From: Proteinivorax tanatarense
Lineage (GTDB): Bacteria; Bacillota; Proteinivoracia; Proteinivoracales; Proteinivoracaceae
DNA length: 64,000 nucleotides
Reading direction: 5' to 3'
NCBI RefSeq assembly: GCF_040267685.1
Contig: NZ_CP158367.1
Span: 806,001-870,000 of the forward strand
The notes under the pieces are model-generated. The model worked only from the letters and a program-made list of their open reading frames with translations. It was not told the origin of the DNA and ran no database searches. The first letter of the stretch is position 1. Every line of letters starts with the position of its first letter. Of this stretch, positions 24,909-38,838 are shown one piece after another. A program made the translations under genes and the position numbers.

Positions 24909-27827
24909 CTATGTGTCATTACTTTCCATATTATCGTCTTCATCGTTGCCATTATCACCATTTTCGGGGGTATCATTGTCATCGTCATTATTAGCTTCTA
25001 TTTCAACACCACGTGTTGGTGAGGGGTCTGCTTCGTCGTTACCAGACACAGCAATAATATAGTAGTAATAAGTGTTTCCAGGTTCAATTTCTTGGTCAGT
25101 AAATGTTTGGGTTTGACCTACATTACCCCTAGCTTTAGCATTTTCTATGCGTTCAAAGCCAGAGTCTGGATTAGTACTGCGGTAAATATGGAAGTTGCTT
25201 GCCCCATGAGACTCTTGAAAAGACACCCTAACCCCACCATTTATGCTTTCCACTTCAATACTTTGTACAGGTTGAACGTTATCATGCAGTTCAACTTCAA
25301 TTATATCAGAAGGTCTAGTTTCTCTGTCATCGTCTCTAACTCTAGTTACATAATAACGGTATGTCACACCTTTTTGAACATCGCTATCTACATAATGGGT
25401 TTCACCGATAGGAGAAGTGTTTAATTTTACAAAATCTGAACCATTGCTGGTGGAACGGTAAATATTAAACTCTTGTCTTCTTCTACCAGACCAACTAATT
25501 TGTATGCTGTCCTCATGAAGTTCATAGCTAAGGTCTGAAGGAGGCTGAGCATCAGAATCGTGCATGTCACATTCATCATTTGGAGCCATTAATTCTACAT
25601 CTGCTGGTTTCCTACCTTCCCGACCTCTTTTCCATCTACTGTCCGTTGTAATGTAGTCTCGGTGCTTTAACATTACTTTTGTTTTTACATGATGAGGAGG
25701 GCAACTGTCGGTAGCTAGCAAACCGGAATCAGAGCAAATTTCTACCTCTACAAATGCATCACACTCGTCAGTAGGCTCTGAACCTCGAACAAACCAGTGG
25801 GATCTGACGGAATTTGAAGGTGTTAGTTCGCTAGGTAACTTTCCTGATTTTGTGCTTATAGGAATAGAAACTAATCCTGATGGTTTGTCAAAAGATGTGT
25901 TAGGAAGATCAGAGTGGGTGTCCCTCATAATACGCGCCCATGTCCCTACTACATTTGCACTACCGATATCTCCTTCATTTCGATCCCAACCCATCCAAAC
26001 ACCTAAGGTATAATGTGGTGTGTAACCAACCAGCCATCCATCTGATACTGATGTTGTACCTGTTTTAGCAGCTGCTTCATTGGTAAAGATATTTCTCACT
26101 GACCCAGCAGTACCGCGACCAGGTGTGATGGCATCCTTTAAACTGTCGGTGATGAGATATGCCGTCTGAGCAGACATTACTTCTTTCGTTTGAGGTGTAT
26201 GTTCATATATAACTCTTCCATTTCTGTCCTCAATTTTTTTGATGGCGAAAGTTTCATTTAAAACCCCTTCATTGGCAAAAGCGCCGTACGCTTGAGTTAG
26301 CTGCATAGCAGTTGTTTCTTGAGTACCTAGAGCGTAAGATGCATTTGTATCACCAGGATAGTCTAAACCTAAACTTCTTGCAAAATCAACATTAGCACCA
26401 GGATTTGTTAAAAAGGCACTAACAGCCGGAACATTCCTAGATCTACTTAAAGCTTCTTTTGATGTCATAAGACCCATAAAGTTTCTATCCACGTTTTCTG
26501 GAGTATAATTACTAAAAGCTTTAGGAGCGTCGTCTAAAACTGTTCCTTGTGTTAGATTTCCGCTTTCAAAACCATATCCATAGCTTAAAATAGGTTTGAT
26601 AGCAGAACCTGGTTGCCTATAGCTCTGCACAGGTCTAACTGTATCTCCAACAGTGTGGTTTCTTCCAGGGAAAAGAGCTACTAACTCTCCAGTATTGTGG
26701 TTTATCATTGTAGCACTTCCCTGTGGATGAACTCCGCTATGAGGAGGAAGATATTCGTTGTCGTTATTCATGATATTTTCAACTTTTTGCTGCATTTCTG
26801 GATCTAATGTTGTATAGATTTTAAAGCCACCATTAAACATCTCATTTGTTGCATGACTTTCGTCCCAGTCATAGATTTCTTGTAAAACCTTAACTCCTTC
26901 TATATCCCTTATATAAGTAACAAAACCAGGATATTTTATGCCACTATAATCACTTGAATCATTGGCTGATGATGCTAGCACAATTTCTTCTTCCATAGCT
27001 TCATCTCGTTCTTCTTTAGTGATAAAATCACTTTGATACATTCTATTCAAAACGTGATTTCTACGCTGCAAAGCACCTTCTTTATCACCTTCCACTGGAG
27101 TGTAGCGATAGGGTAAGTTCGGCGCTCCAGCTATAATAGCCATTTCACCCAAGGTAAGTTCATCAACAGTTTTGCCAAAAATATCATTGGCAGCTGCTCC
27201 AACACCCTGTGTATTTCCACGATAGTGAACAGCTCCATTTAGATAAAACTCAAATAGTTCTTCCTTTGTATAAATTTTTTCAGCTTGCAAAGACAAATAA
27301 AGTTCTTGTATTTTTCTTCGTAAGTTTGTTGAGGAATCCCTTAAAACTACCTGTTTAGTTAACTGTTGTGTTATAGTACTACCACCACCAGCCATAGGTC
27401 GTCCTCTAGCATGGTTGAGTGCAGCACGCCCCAAGCCAGTAATGTCAAAGCCTGGATGATTATAAAAATTCTGATCTTCAGCTGCTATAAAGGCATTTTT
27501 TAAATCTTGAGGTATCTCTTCATAACTTAGATGTATTCTGCTAACATCCCTACTAGTTTCATAAAATTGGTTTCCGTTAGCATCATAGAACGTCGATGGG
27601 ATGGCCATTACTTCTAATCTGTCTCTATCCATTTCTGGCACATCGTGAAGTGAGGCTACCACCATTCCAAAGGCTACTCCTCCACCTAAAAAGCTCCCCA
27701 TTATAGCGATAATAAGACAAATTTTAAGTACTTTAAGAATATTTTTCTTAGTTGAGTTAGAATTACTTTTATTTTCATTATTGTTTGTGCTACGTGTTTT
27801 TTTATTATTCCCCTTGTTTACCCGCAA
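24909..27827 (-). CDS. Class A penicillin-binding protein (PBP1A type) with two FN3-like domains
   Basis: 972 residues from TTG 27827, preceded by GAAGGGAG; a GTG nine codons further up has no ribosome site. Basic cytoplasmic tail (1-30), one membrane anchor (~31-55), then the GT51 glycosyltransferase: EDQNFYNHPGFD, GGSTITQQLTK. The transpeptidase follows: SAIK (active Ser), SRN, KTGTT. After it come two fibronectin-III-like domains (~745-935) and an acidic Asp/Asn/Glu tail. It polymerises and cross-links peptidoglycan outside the membrane. The long C-terminus is typical of clostridial PBP1A. The extended -10 TATAAT lies near 27888. Confidence 0.94.
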   Translation of the reverse strand: MRVNKGNNKKTRSTNNNENKSNSNSTKKNILKVLKICLIIAIMGSFLGGGVAFGMVVASLHDVPEMDRDRLEVMAIPSTFYDANGNQFYETSRDVSRIHLSYEEIPQDLKNAFIAAEDQNFYNHPGFDITGLGRAALNHARGRPMAGGGSTITQQLTKQVVLRDSSTNLRRKIQELYLSLQAEKIYTKEELFEFYLNGAVHYRGNTQGVGAAANDIFGKTVDELTLGEMAIIAGAPNLPYRYTPVEGDKEGALQRRNHVLNRMYQSDFITKEERDEAMEEEIVLASSANDSSDYSGIKYPGFVTYIRDIEGVKVLQEIYDWDESHATNEMFNGGFKIYTTLDPEMQQKVENIMNNDNEYLPPHSGVHPQGSATMINHNTGELVALFPGRNHTVGDTVRPVQSYRQPGSAIKPILSYGYGFESGNLTQGTVLDDAPKAFSNYTPENVDRNFMGLMTSKEALSRSRNVPAVSAFLTNPGANVDFARSLGLDYPGDTNASYALGTQETTAMQLTQAYGAFANEGVLNETFAIKKIEDRNGRVIYEHTPQTKEVMSAQTAYLITDSLKDAITPGRGTAGSVRNIFTNEAAAKTGTTSVSDGWLVGYTPHYTLGVWMGWDRNEGDIGSANVVGTWARIMRDTHSDLPNTSFDKPSGLVSIPISTKSGKLPSELTPSNSVRSHWFVRGSEPTDECDAFVEVEICSDSGLLATDSCPPHHVKTKVMLKHRDYITTDSRWKRGREGRKPADVELMAPNDECDMHDSDAQPPSDLSYELHEDSIQISWSGRRRQEFNIYRSTSNGSDFVKLNTSPIGETHYVDSDVQKGVTYRYYVTRVRDDDRETRPSDIIEVELHDNVQPVQSIEVESINGGVRVSFQESHGASNFHIYRSTNPDSGFERIENAKARGNVGQTQTFTDQEIEPGNTYYYYIIAVSGNDEADPSPTRGVEIEANNDDDNDTPENGDNGNDEDDNMESNDT

Positions 27828-27857
27828 AACTATCTCTCCCTTCTTTTTGGGCACTTA

Positions 27858-27882
27858 TTAAGATTTACACAGAAATCTTAAT
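27858..27882 (-). other. Leader hairpin of the PBP mRNA
   Basis: TTAAGATTT-CTGTGT-AAATCTTAA, a perfect 9-bp hairpin without T-run, in the predicted 5' untranslated region 30 bases before the TTG start. It may protect or regulate the message. Confidence 0.4.
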
Positions 27883-28005
27883 AGAATTATAGCACATTTG
27901 ATAATAAAAGTTAATAAGCTTGCTTAGCCACATTTTACTATAAGCTTGCTTTAGAAATATTGAAATGATAATATTATATATATGTTATTGTAGGAGGTAG
28001 TTGTT

Positions 28006-29211
28006 TTGAGTATAGAAAATAAAATGAAAATTATTCGGCGAGGTACCGATGAAATAATTTCGGAGAGTTTGCTTGAGGAAAGACTAAAACTAGAAAGGCC
28101 GCTTATAGTAAAATACGGAGCTGATCCAACTGCTGCAGATTTACATATAGGACATATGGTTCCTATGAGAAAGCTTCGTGACTTGCAAAAATTAGGTCAC
28201 CAAATTATTTTTGTAATAGGTGACTTCACAGCATCTATTGGTGATCCAAGCGGCAAGTCAGAAACTAGAAAAATGCTAAGTAAAGAGCAAATTTTAGAAA
28301 ATGCTAAAACATATCAAGAGCAAGTTTTTAAAGTGTTAGATAAAAGTAAAACAAAGGTTGTTTATAATAGTACTTGGCTTGGAGGTATGAGCTTTGCTGA
28401 TGTCATTCGTCTGAGTTCTAAGTATACAGTGGCTAGGATGATTGAAAGAGATGATTTTGAAAAGCGTTATAAATCAAACACTCCAATCAGCATCCATGAG
28501 TTTTTATACCCTTTAGCGCAAGCCCAAGACTCCGTGCATTTAAAAGCTGATATAGAGATAGGTGGTAGTGATCAAAAGTTTAATTTTTTAGTTGCAAGGG
28601 ATTTACAAAGAGAGGCTGGTCAAAACCCACAGGTTGTTATAACCCTGCCAATATTAGAGGGGCTAGATGGAAAGCAAAAAATGAGTAAAAGTTTAAATAA
28701 CTATATAGGAATAACGGATAAACCAAAGGATATGTACGGGAAAATAATGTCTATTCCTGATGAGTTAATAACTAAATATTTCGAGTTATGTACAGACATA
28801 CCTTTGGAGGAGATTGCTGAAATTAATAACCAATTAAAAGATGGTAAAACCAATCCAAGGGACTTTAAAATGCGGTTAGCAAGAGAGATAGTTTCTATAT
28901 ATTACGATAAAAACCAAGCTAATTTATCAGAAAAAGAATTCAAAAAAGTATTCCAGAAAAGAAATATTCCCTCAGAAATTGAAGAAGTGAAAGTAGAATT
29001 AGATGTTGATGAACATGGCTTAATTTGGCTTCCTAAACTTTTAGTTGAAGTTGAGTTAGTTAGCAGTACTTCTGAGGGTAGAAGAATGATTAAACAAAAT
29101 GCTGTGAAAATAAATCAACAGCAATTTAATGAAGAAAAACTTCCAAAGGCTGACGAAAAGATTCTGATCCAAGTTGGTAAAAGAAGATATAAGTATGTTG
29201 TATTTAATTAG
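28006..29211 (+). CDS. tyrS: Tyrosyl-tRNA synthetase
   Basis: 401 residues. Class I synthetase with HIGH (47-50, PTAADLHIGHM) and KMSKS (225-229), ending in an S4-like RNA-binding domain (~340-401). It is closer to the TyrZ/TyrS2 branch, with the HIGH preceded by PTAADL. TTG start with AGGAGG eight bases upstream. Unlike thrS and pheS it has no T-box in its short leader. Confidence 0.96.
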   Translation: MSIENKMKIIRRGTDEIISESLLEERLKLERPLIVKYGADPTAADLHIGHMVPMRKLRDLQKLGHQIIFVIGDFTASIGDPSGKSETRKMLSKEQILENAKTYQEQVFKVLDKSKTKVVYNSTWLGGMSFADVIRLSSKYTVARMIERDDFEKRYKSNTPISIHEFLYPLAQAQDSVHLKADIEIGGSDQKFNFLVARDLQREAGQNPQVVITLPILEGLDGKQKMSKSLNNYIGITDKPKDMYGKIMSIPDELITKYFELCTDIPLEEIAEINNQLKDGKTNPRDFKMRLAREIVSIYYDKNQANLSEKEFKKVFQKRNIPSEIEEVKVELDVDEHGLIWLPKLLVEVELVSSTSEGRRMIKQNAVKINQQQFNEEKLPKADEKILIQVGKRRYKYVVFN

Positions 29212-29263
29212 GTGGAATATTTTTTATAGAAACCCATTCAACAACTGAGTGGGTAAATAGACA

Positions 29264-29320
29264 ATAAAAGAGGTTGTCTTTTCCAGGAAAATTCTGTTAA
29301 AGACAACCTCTTTTTTTTAT
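29264..29320. terminator. Bidirectional terminator between tyrS and a convergent gene
   Basis: AAAAGAGGTTGTCTTT...AAAGACAACCTCTTTT with A-run before and T-run after, so it works for both tyrS and the minus-strand gene. Confidence 0.92.
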
Positions 29321-29324
29321 GGTC

Positions 29325-29807
29325 TTAATTTATAGTAAAACTTATTACATCACTTGTTTTAGCCTCCTCTATTCTTGAAAGAGGAGTGTACTCAGTGGTT
29401 GTAAAAGTAATACTTACTTCTCCGTTAGGGCTACTAGTAGTTTTAAAAACCAAAAATAATCCCTCACTTTTTAGTTGAGAGTTTAGCCCTCTACTTGAAT
29501 AAAACTTGTTTTGGGAAGTGTTAACATCAAGCTTGCCTGCTGGTGCCACTGACAGTAGCTTAGCATTATTTACTTCTAAGTCTACGATGATTTCTTTAAT
29601 TTGTGGGGTATAACCTTTTTGGTTATCTTTAGCAAGTCTAAGCACGTAGTAGTTTTCAACTTCTCCTGTATAAATTTCATAATTAATCATATTCTGTTTC
29701 CCTGAAACTATTAGACTTTTTTCTTGATTAACCTTACTTGATAACGCGCTTACAGGTTGAGTAGACAACATAAAAAAAACTAGCATTAACACAAAGAGTT
29801 TTTTCAT
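29325..29807 (-). CDS. Secreted protein, unknown
   Basis: 160 residues. Clear signal peptide (MKKLFVLMLVFFML, cleavage likely after PVSA or nearby). The mature part is beta-rich, with patterns such as YYVLRLAKDN and VSITFTTTEYTPL, like an Ig/cohesin-type fold of extracellular proteins, but no family can be claimed. ATG follows AAAGGAGATG on the minus strand. Monocistronic, convergent with tyrS. Confidence 0.7.
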   Translation of the reverse strand: MKKLFVLMLVFFMLSTQPVSALSSKVNQEKSLIVSGKQNMINYEIYTGEVENYYVLRLAKDNQKGYTPQIKEIIVDLEVNNAKLLSVAPAGKLDVNTSQNKFYSSRGLNSQLKSEGLFLVFKTTSSPNGEVSITFTTTEYTPLSRIEEAKTSDVISFTIN

Positions 29808-29988
29808 TTTTTACATCTCCTTTAGACATATTATCTACTGCGATATTAAATAATATTTCTCAAAGAAAATAAAATATACTTAAAAAGTTTGGGTTGTTTA
29901 AGAGCTAAGGTCTACTCAGGTATTAAAAAGTGGTATTTTTTATTTGATAAGAATATATTATTGTAGTAATTTTTTTAGGGGGATTTAA

Positions 29989-30696
29989 ATGCTAAGAAGA
30001 AAAAGGTTTGGCAGACGGCGGTCGCTATTTCCCAACTTGATACAAGGAAAGATTATAATAGGGTTAATAATACTTTTTATATGCTATATATTAGTTTCAG
30101 CTTTTATATTTATAGAATCGAGCTTAAGACCAACTATTATAGCTATAGCAGAAGCAAGGGCGAGAGTCATTGCAACAGAGGCTATAAATAGTGCCATTGA
30201 TGTACATATAGCTAAAGAAAGTAGATATGAACATCTTATTTACATACAAAAAGATTATAGTGGCAATATTGCAATGGCGGAAGTTAACAATATGGAGATA
30301 GCTAGAATTCAGACCTTAACAACAATGAACGTTCAGGAGGCATTAAAAAGCATAAAATCTGAAACTATAAAAATCCCCTTAGGGCAAGCCTTAGGTAGTG
30401 AAATTTTAGCTGATTATGGCCCAAGAATCCCTGTTAATCTAGTGCCTATTGGAACGGTAAGTGCTGGGATAGAACAACAATTTCACCCGACCGGTATCAA
30501 TATAGTTTCACACGAAGTTGGAATTGAAATAGAAGCAGATGTACAAATTGTAATTCCATTTGTATCATCAACAATTACCGTTGAAACATACACACCAATA
30601 GTAACAGCAACATATTTTGGAGATGTACCAGATACCGTTATAAGCTTACCTATAGGCCATCAAGACTTTGATATACCTGTACCACCAGTAGAGTAA
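29989..30696 (+). CDS. yunB: Sporulation protein YunB
   Basis: 235 residues. Basic N-terminus RRKRFGRRR, one membrane helix (~26-47), then an extracytoplasmic domain with the family block EARARVIATEAINSAI (~60-75) and GTVSAGIEQQFHPTGINIVSHEVG (~160). YunB is made in the mother cell under SigE in Bacillus and is needed for proper spores; mechanism unknown. ATG follows TTAGGGGGA. Single gene before the rrn upstream region. Confidence 0.92.
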   Translation: MLRRKRFGRRRSLFPNLIQGKIIIGLIILFICYILVSAFIFIESSLRPTIIAIAEARARVIATEAINSAIDVHIAKESRYEHLIYIQKDYSGNIAMAEVNNMEIARIQTLTTMNVQEALKSIKSETIKIPLGQALGSEILADYGPRIPVNLVPIGTVSAGIEQQFHPTGINIVSHEVGIEIEADVQIVIPFVSSTITVETYTPIVTATYFGDVPDTVISLPIGHQDFDIPVPPVE

Positions 30697-31178
30697 CCGA
30701 GGTTCAATACTAAACTCCATCTTGTAGGAGATAGTTGTATAGTTGGATAGGGAAATAGAGCAACCTAGGCAAGGCATTCCTACCGGCTAACAGCCACCTG
30801 CCACCAGCCAAAGAGACAATCAATGTGCTAACATATATGAAAGTTTTTCCCTAGCAGAGGTAGTGGTCGGTCACTGTGCCGACCACTACAGTATATGAAT
30901 AACCCAAACCAATCGTAGCGGGTAATTTATTGCCCGCGGATATGAGTTTGCACTATCTAGGCTTTTCATTTCGGTACAGATAGGGCAGGCACTTGGGTCA
31001 TTTATTGGCTACCATATAAGTAAGCAACAATCGTCCCACTGAGATACGTGGGACATAATGTTCGGGAGGAGGCGCTGCTCCCTACGCCATTTGGGGCGTT
31101 GTTTTGGGTCATCATTAGGGTCTAGGTCTTCCTATCCAACTAGGATTTTAATTGTCAATTGTCCATTGTAAATTGCAA
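30697..31178. other. Hairpin-rich non-coding region
   Basis: About 480 bases without a credible gene and with higher GC than its neighbours. Inverted repeats: GTAGTGGTCGG...CCGACCACTAC (30859-30888), GCGGGTAA...TTGCCCGC (30918-30939) and GTCCCAC...GTGGGAC (31032-31053). Near the end stands ATTGTCAATTGTCCATTG (31151-31168), a low-complexity tract. It looks like repeat-derived intergenic DNA. Confidence 0.6.
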
Positions 31179-32458
31179 ATTCGCCCTTAACTACAACCAA
31201 TCCAACCATCCAACTAAGGTCTTCAAAGGCTGGTCAGTTCAGGATTGCCAATAAATTTCCAGGTTTGCGAGAAGCCTAAGCTTTTTCTCCACATGTTCGA
31301 CAGCTTTTCCTTGTGGGTCGACATGCCTATGTCTCTGATGTTTATGTAAGCCAGCCCAAAGGTAAAGCTTTACTCACAGGGAGAAAAGACGCCGCCTTCA
31401 AGCAAACCCTCCAATATATAGCCAATCCTTCAGAAGGTTTGTTAGGTGAGTGTTGTTAAATCATATACTGTAGTTTTGAACAGCGCCGATCAATCTAGAA
31501 TAATACGAGTGTTTTTCTGACCGAACAAAGTGCTCTTAAAATTGTAAATTCGCCCTTGAATTTGATAACTTGCGCTATTTGTCCAACTTCCTAGACCATA
31601 TGGTCTATCATATAGGTCATTGAATAGAATCTTATTATGTTTTCCTATCCAACTAAGGTCTTCAAAGGTGGTCAGTTCAGGATTGCCAATAAATTTCCAG
31701 GTTTGCGAGAAGCCTAAGCTGTTTCTCCACATGTTCGACAGCTTTTCCTTATGGGTCGACATGCCTATGTCTCTGATGTTTATGTAAGTCAGCCCAAAGG
31801 TAAAGCTTTACTCACAGGGAGAAAAGACGCCGCCTTCAAGCAAACCCTCCAATATATTGCCAATCCTTCAGAAGGTTTGTTAGGTGAGTGTTGTTAAATC
31901 ATATACTGTAGTTTTGAACAGCGCCGATCAATCTAGAATAATACGAGTGTTTTTCTGACCGAACAAAGTGCTCTTAAAATTGTAAATTGTAAATTCGCCC
32001 TTGAATTTGATAACTTGCGCTATTTGTCCAACTTCCTAGACCATATGGTCTATCATATAGGTCATTAGAAAGAATCTTATTATGTTTTCCTATCCAACTA
32101 AGGTCTTCAAAGGTTGGTCAGTTCAGGATTGCCAATAAATTTCCGGATTTGCGAGAAGCCTAAGCTTTTTCTCCACATGTTTGACAGCTTTTCCTTGTGG
32201 GTCGACATGCCTATGTCTCTGATGTTTATGTAAGCCAGCCCAAAGGTAAAGCTTTACTCACAGGGAGAAAAGACGCCGCCTTCAAGCAAACCCTCCAATA
32301 TATAGCCAATCCTTCAGAAGGTTTGTTAGGTGAGTGTTGTTAAATCATATATTGTAGTTTTGAACAGCGCCGATCAATCTAGAATAATACGAGTGTTTTT
32401 CTGACCGAACAAAGTGCTCTTAAAATTGTAAATTCGCCCTTGAATTTGATAACTTATT
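31179..32458. repeat. Tandem repeat array, unit ~440 bp, about 2.8 copies
   Basis: The marker GGTCAGTTCAGGATTGCC begins at 31232, 31670 and 32116, giving periods of 438 and 446. The 8-bp difference is an extra TGTAAATT in the second unit. The boundary word ATTCGCCCTT recurs at 31179, 31548, 31993 and 32432; the first unit is shorter. Copies differ at only a few bases, so duplication is recent or homogenised. Each unit contains the 14-bp palindrome AGACCATATGGTCT (copies 1-2 at least). The array ends ~90 bases before the first rrn promoter. Confidence 0.93.
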
Positions 32459-32888
32459 CTATCTATCCCCCCCAACTGGTTTTTGATTTTCCTATCTGCT
32501 ATCTGCTGACCACCAAAACGGACCCATTTATTCCCACGAATATTCTCTTGACCTTCGGTTAAAATGATGTTAAAGTATATAACTGTCGCCGCAAAAAAGC
32601 GACAACGAACTTATCGACAACTTCTAAAAAAAATAAAAAAAGTTGTTGACACAAAAACGAATAAATGATATAGTATTATTTGTCGCTGAAACACGGCGGC
32701 AAACAAATTAGGTCTTTGAAAATTGAACAGCTAATGCAAAAGCCAGAAATGCAGACTAGAATTCCTGCTCTTGGAATTCGTAGTCGAATTTACCCAAAAA
32801 CTTTTACCAAAAGTTTGTTGGGCTCCGTTTTAATTAGTTTTAAAACATTTAAGTAAGATGAGCTAAATTTTAGCTTTTCATAGAATCT
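32459..32888 (+). promoter_or_regulatory. rrn promoter and leader region
   Basis: Two promoters: TTGACC (32548-32553) -17- TAAAGT (32571-32576), and TTGACA (32646-32651) -17- TATAGT (32669-32674). After the second comes a boxA-like GGTCTTTGAAAA (32711-32722) and a hairpin GACTAGAATTCC/GGAATTCGTAGTC (~32754-32785). GAAAATTGAACAGCTAA (32718-32734) pairs with TTAGCTGTTTAATTTTG after the 16S (34444-34460), forming the 16S processing stem. Confidence 0.85.
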
Positions 32889-37662
<4,774 letters not shown>

Positions 37663-37681
37663 AACTTAGTTTAGATAATGA

Positions 37682-37706
37682 CTTAGTTTTCTTTCCTTAT
37701 GGTAAT
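37682..37706 (+). other. Right arm of 23S processing stem
   Basis: CTTAGTTTTCTTTCCTTATG plus GTAAT is the reverse complement of 34491-34515 with one indel on each side. The stem brackets the 23S gene and is the expected RNase III substrate. Confidence 0.85.
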
Positions 37707-37711
37707 TTGAA

Positions 37712-37827
37712 TCCAGTGACCATAGCGAAGAGGTCCCACCGGTTCCCATCTCGAACACCGAAGTTAAGCTCTTCAGCGCCGATGGTACTTGGGGTCTACC
37801 CCCTGGAAGAGTAGGACGTCGCTGGGT
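37712..37827 (+). rRNA. rrf: 5S ribosomal RNA
   Basis: About 116 bases. Ends TCCAGTGAC and GTCGCTGGGT pair; the interior has GGTCCCACCGGTTCCCATC, CGAACACCGAAGTTAAGC and the late GGAAGAGTAGGACG. Last gene of the rrn operon. Confidence 0.96.
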
Positions 37828-37831
37828 ACTT

Positions 37832-37877
37832 TAAAAAAATGACTAAATTATCTTTAGATAATTTAGTCATTTTTTTA
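37832..37877 (+). terminator. rrn operon terminator
   Basis: AAATGACTAAATTATC-TTTA-GATAATTTAGTCATTT, a perfect stem flanked by A- and T-runs, five bases after the 5S gene. Confidence 0.95.
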
Positions 37878-38136
37878 TGTGTTTCTTAAGCACATTTTTT
37901 CATAGAACATGTTCTTTGACTTCTTTAAAAAGTAAAAATGTCAATTAGCAGGAAAAAGGGTTGAAAAAATAGAATATAAAAATTTAACTGGTATTTAGAC
38001 TAAAGTATGAGGTTTTAAGTGTTACTAAAGTATTGCCAAGCATCCCTTTTATAGAAGGATATATAGTAAATTTCGTAGAAATAGTATTATATGTATAATG
38101 TAAAGTAAGAAGATACTTATAGAGGAGGGGATGTTG

Positions 38137-38838
38137 ATGGGGACACCGTTATATAGTATAGATTTGGAATGTTTATATTGTAATAGTGCCTTTGAAAGCC
38201 TAAAAGTTAAAACCAGTAAGATAATAAAGAAACATCAAGATAGTGATTTTTGTACATATTATAAAGGAGATAATCCTTTTTTTTATGATGCGTATGTCTG
38301 CCCTAATTGTGGGTTTGCTTTTACGAAAAATTTTTCTAAGTCTTTAAATAGTGAGCAGAAAAATGCATACCAACCATTAGCTGAAAAATGGTACAAACGC
38401 CATAAATTTTCTATGGCAAGAAATATTGGGGCTGCAATTGAAGCCTACAAGCTTGCTTTTTTATCCGCCGTAACTGTAAAAGAGCATAATCTTGTTTTGG
38501 CGGGATTGTCTTTGAGGATAGCCTGGTTTAATAGATATAAAAAAAAGATAAATGACGAATATAAATTTTTAAGGATTTCTAGGGAGTACTATAATAATTC
38601 TTATGAAGAAGGAGAAATTGTAAATTATGAAAAACCAGAAATTTATCTTATATATTTGCTAGGCGATTTGTCAGCTAGACTAGGAGAATATAACGAAGCT
38701 ATTAAATGGTTTTCTAGAGTTACAGAACATGAAGAAAGAGGATTACATCAGTCTATTGAAAATATGGCAAGGGATAGATGGAAGGAAGTAAAGGAACAGC
38801 TTAAAAAGGAAGATGTTAATGCCGAAAATATTAGTTAG
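38137..38838 (+). CDS. DUF2225 family protein
   Basis: 233 residues from ATG 38137; GGAGG at 38124-38128 is eight bases upstream, whereas ATG 38131 is too close. Two CxxC pairs near the N-terminus (CLYCNSAF ~8, CPNCGFAF ~56) suggest a zinc site. The rest is helical, with a TPR-like segment (EIYLIYLLGDLSARLGEYNEA, ~167). Family function is unknown; members are common in Clostridia and Bacilli. The gene overlaps the next by 20 bases. Confidence 0.85.
   Translation: MGTPLYSIDLECLYCNSAFESLKVKTSKIIKKHQDSDFCTYYKGDNPFFYDAYVCPNCGFAFTKNFSKSLNSEQKNAYQPLAEKWYKRHKFSMARNIGAAIEAYKLAFLSAVTVKEHNLVLAGLSLRIAWFNRYKKKINDEYKFLRISREYYNNSYEEGEIVNYEKPEIYLIYLLGDLSARLGEYNEAIKWFSRVTEHEERGLHQSIENMARDRWKEVKEQLKKEDVNAENIS

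Noticed and set aside
27882-28005. T-box in front of tyrS
   Set aside because: The leader is too short and contains no GGTGGNACCGCG-like core; tyrS appears not to be T-box controlled here.
31179-32458. Tandem repeat considered as a CRISPR array or a transposon
   Set aside because: Units are ~440 bp, nearly identical along their whole length without variable spacers, and no transposase or terminal inverted repeat is visible.
37905-37914. GAACATGTTC palindrome, looking like a LexA/SOS box
   Set aside because: The Firmicutes box is GAAC-N4-GTTC; here only two bases separate the half-sites, and the site is not at a promoter of an SOS gene.
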